A DNA stretch of 64,000 nt from Myxococcales bacterium 68-20 (GTDB taxonomy: Bacteria > Myxococcota_A > Polyangia > Polyangiales > Polyangiaceae): assembly GCA_001899635.1 (NCBI GenBank), contig MKVQ01000013.1:84771-148770 (forward strand), given 5' to 3'. The notes below the pieces were generated by a model. That model was not told the DNA's origin. It worked only from the letters and a program-made list of their open reading frames with translations, and did not search any database. Below are positions 62,950-64,000 of the stretch, piece after piece. Within the stretch, counting starts at the first letter, position 1, and each line of letters begins with the position of its first letter. Made by a program: the position numbers and the translations under genes.

Positions 62950-63041
62950 CGAACGAGAGAGCGAGTGCCTGCATGCGGTCTTCGGTGACTGCGGGGCGCG
63001 CGGGACGCTCGAGTACCTCCTCCCGGTGAGCTCCCGCTGAG
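62950..63041 (+). pseudogene. deleted copy of the SEC-C gene
   Basis: GCCTGCATGCGGTCTTCGG matches the CLHAVFGD part (54899-54919) of the intact SEC-C gene; it is joined directly to GCGCGCGGGACGCTCGAG-type sequence matching its last codons (GARGTLE, LLPVSSR) and stop. The middle is deleted at a GAC shared by both ends of the deletion. There is no start. The stretch 62793-62949 has a minus-strand open frame with no family match and probably belongs to the same decayed piece. Confidence 0.75.
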
Positions 63042-63093
63042 GCGGGCGCAACCGTCAGCGACTCGCGCGAAGGCTCTCCCGGCGATCTCGCAA

Positions 63094-63546
63094 CTACTTG
63101 CCCGTGCAGGACATCGAGCAACGCAGGTGCGAGCTCGTGCTGCTCGTGTCGGACGAGTCGCAGCTGCACGAGATCTGACAGCAGCGCTCGCCGTAGCAGT
63201 CGTCGTGGCAGGTGGAGATTCCCGCGCAGACGGCGTTCGGGACGCAGAGCGAATCACCACCGCCCCCGGAGGAGGGCGTCGGCGATCCGGTCGTGCCGGA
63301 CGAAGAGCTCGTGCCGCTCGAGGAGCTCGTGCCGCTAGAGGAGCTCGAGGAGCCTGCGCCGCTCGACGAACCGCTCGTCGTGCCTCCGCCCACGGCGCTC
63401 GCGCCGCGCGCCGAGCTTGCAGGACACTGCGACGAGGATCGGTCGTCGTCGTACCCGTCCTCGAGGGTGCATGCAGCCGCCGCAAGGACGATGGCGAGGA
63501 TGGCGAGCGAGGGATTGCCACGCGCGATGCGAGAACCTTCGATCAT
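63094..63546 (-). CDS. Ser-rich lipoprotein with C-terminal Cys cluster
   Basis: 150 residues from ATG at 63546, after a strong GGGAGG. The signal ends VLAAAAC. A Ser/Gly/Thr repeat linker (SSSGTSSSSGTSSSSG type) joins it to a Cys-rich end: CVPNAVCAGISTCHDDCYGE, RCCQISCSC and CSMSC, which could form several disulphides. Such linkers with Cys domains are typical of Myxococcota surface lipoproteins. No function assigned. From 63547 to 63807 no gene is supported. Confidence 0.72.
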   Translation of the reverse strand: MIEGSRIARGNPSLAILAIVLAAAACTLEDGYDDDRSSSQCPASSARGASAVGGGTTSGSSSGAGSSSSSSGTSSSSGTSSSSGTTGSPTPSSGGGGDSLCVPNAVCAGISTCHDDCYGERCCQISCSCDSSDTSSTSSHLRCSMSCTGK

Positions 63547-63807
63547 GTTCGGACCTCCCAAGAAAGCGGGGGGCCTGACGCAACGTCGGTGCCGAGCGGG
63601 AGATCGCGTGGAATCAGGCGAGCACGAGCGCGGAGGCATGGTGACGGCGTCGCGGGTGTGGTCGATGCGTCACAGCACAGGAATCACAGGTCGGCACTCG
63701 GAGCATGAAGGCCGCGGCGCCGTCGGCCGCCAGCTCCGTCCATCCAGGACTGGCCGGGTTCGGCGCATACCCGCGCTTGGGCTGGCTGCCGTGAGCGTCG
63801 ACATGAA

Positions 63808-64000
63808 TCACGGACGAGCTGAGTCAGGGGAAGGCTTCTGAAGGCTCGCACCGCCCGCGCTCGAGGCTGAGCGATCCGCGCGGAGCCCGGCATCGCGTTC
63901 GAGGGGCAGGACGCGTAACATCTCGTAGCCGTGCAGCAGCCGTGCAATCTCACCATGCGCCTCCGTGCGCTTTGTGCAGAGGTTGGCTTCGACCTCGACG
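63808..64000 (-). CDS. partial open frame at window edge, unassigned
   Basis: A minus-strand frame open from the right edge to a TGA at 63808-63810, about 63 codons. It reads EANLCTKRTEAHGEIARLL then HGYEMLRVLPLERDAG and an Ala/Ser/Pro-rich end. No start is in the window and no family is recognised, so it may be the end of a real gene or chance. Confidence 0.25.
   Translation of the reverse strand, partial: VEVEANLCTKRTEAHGEIARLLHGYEMLRVLPLERDAGLRADRSASSAGGASLQKPSPDSARP

Noticed and set aside
63211-63420. Plus-strand frame over the Ser-rich lipoprotein
   Set aside because: Glu/Leu/Pro repeats are the antisense of the Ser/Gly linker; the minus strand has the signal peptide and Shine-Dalgarno.
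63614-63811. Minus-strand open frame of 65 codons
   Set aside because: No family pattern and no clear ribosome site; composition not distinct from non-coding sequence.

Overview
This is a high-GC window (roughly 70 % by eye) that reads like a chromosomal segment of a Myxococcota bacterium, most likely of the Polyangiales side. The reasons are three Ser/Thr protein kinases with C-terminal transmembrane and PEGA-like parts, a MYXO-CTERM-type tail on a secreted amidase, many proline- or serine-rich lipoproteins, a TPR protein of about 1800 residues, and a MoxR/bpX ternary cassette. No rRNA, tRNA or CRISPR array was seen. Assignment to a genus is not possible from the sequence alone.

Layout. 1-2.5 kb is an accessory patch: an AT-richer orphan gene, a decayed di-haem oxidoreductase tail, a REP-associated tyrosine transposase (RAYT), and repeats sharing one 12-mer on both sides of it. 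2.5-20.7 kb holds housekeeping and envelope genes: MYXO-CTERM amidase, methyltransferase plus HEAT protein, M23 peptidase, a kinase, a DUF481 barrel, an aspartic-protease-like lipoprotein, the giant TPR protein, an IPT/TIG lipoprotein, an LD-carboxypeptidase, an acyltransferase and an SDR protein. 20.8-27.7 kb is a minus-strand signalling cluster (kinase, TPR membrane protein, solute-binding lipoprotein) with a decayed copy of the binding-protein tail beside it. 28-37 kb has accA, an SDR reductase, a third kinase, two divergent nucleotide-transporter-like proteins (one fused to HEAT repeats) and an Omp85-like barrel. 37.4-39.2 kb is a two-gene cytochrome c unit.

39.2-48.6 kb looks like a nickel regulon: nikR, a NixA/HupN-type permease, a TonB-dependent receptor carrying its own TonB-like domain, five lipoproteins, a beta-barrel protein and a Cys-cluster protein. 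Three 28-bp palindromes of the form GTRRCACG-N12-CGTGYYAC lie at the promoters of the receptor and of a lipoprotein, with a weaker site in the permease/operon divergent promoter. The span equals that of the E. coli NikR operator.

49.5-53.3 kb contains a candidate RiPP locus: a secreted precursor with three perfect 11-residue EAGCSAGHKAG repeats, an MNIO (DUF692) enzyme and its DUF2063 partner, overlapping by ATGA, with a YceI-like lipoprotein upstream. 53.3-55.5 kb has a cation/proton antiporter and a SEC-C metalloprotein. 55.7-62.8 kb is a four-gene MoxR-vWA-beta-propeller ternary cassette: MoxR ATPase, bpX5-like protein, degenerate-vWA/propeller protein, and a 1227-residue protein with a bpX6-like region, a helical region, a PP2C phosphatase domain and a beta-propeller. 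A deleted copy of the neighbouring SEC-C gene lies on its far side, so the cassette is bracketed by related sequence. The last kilobase has a Ser-rich lipoprotein and an unassigned partial frame.
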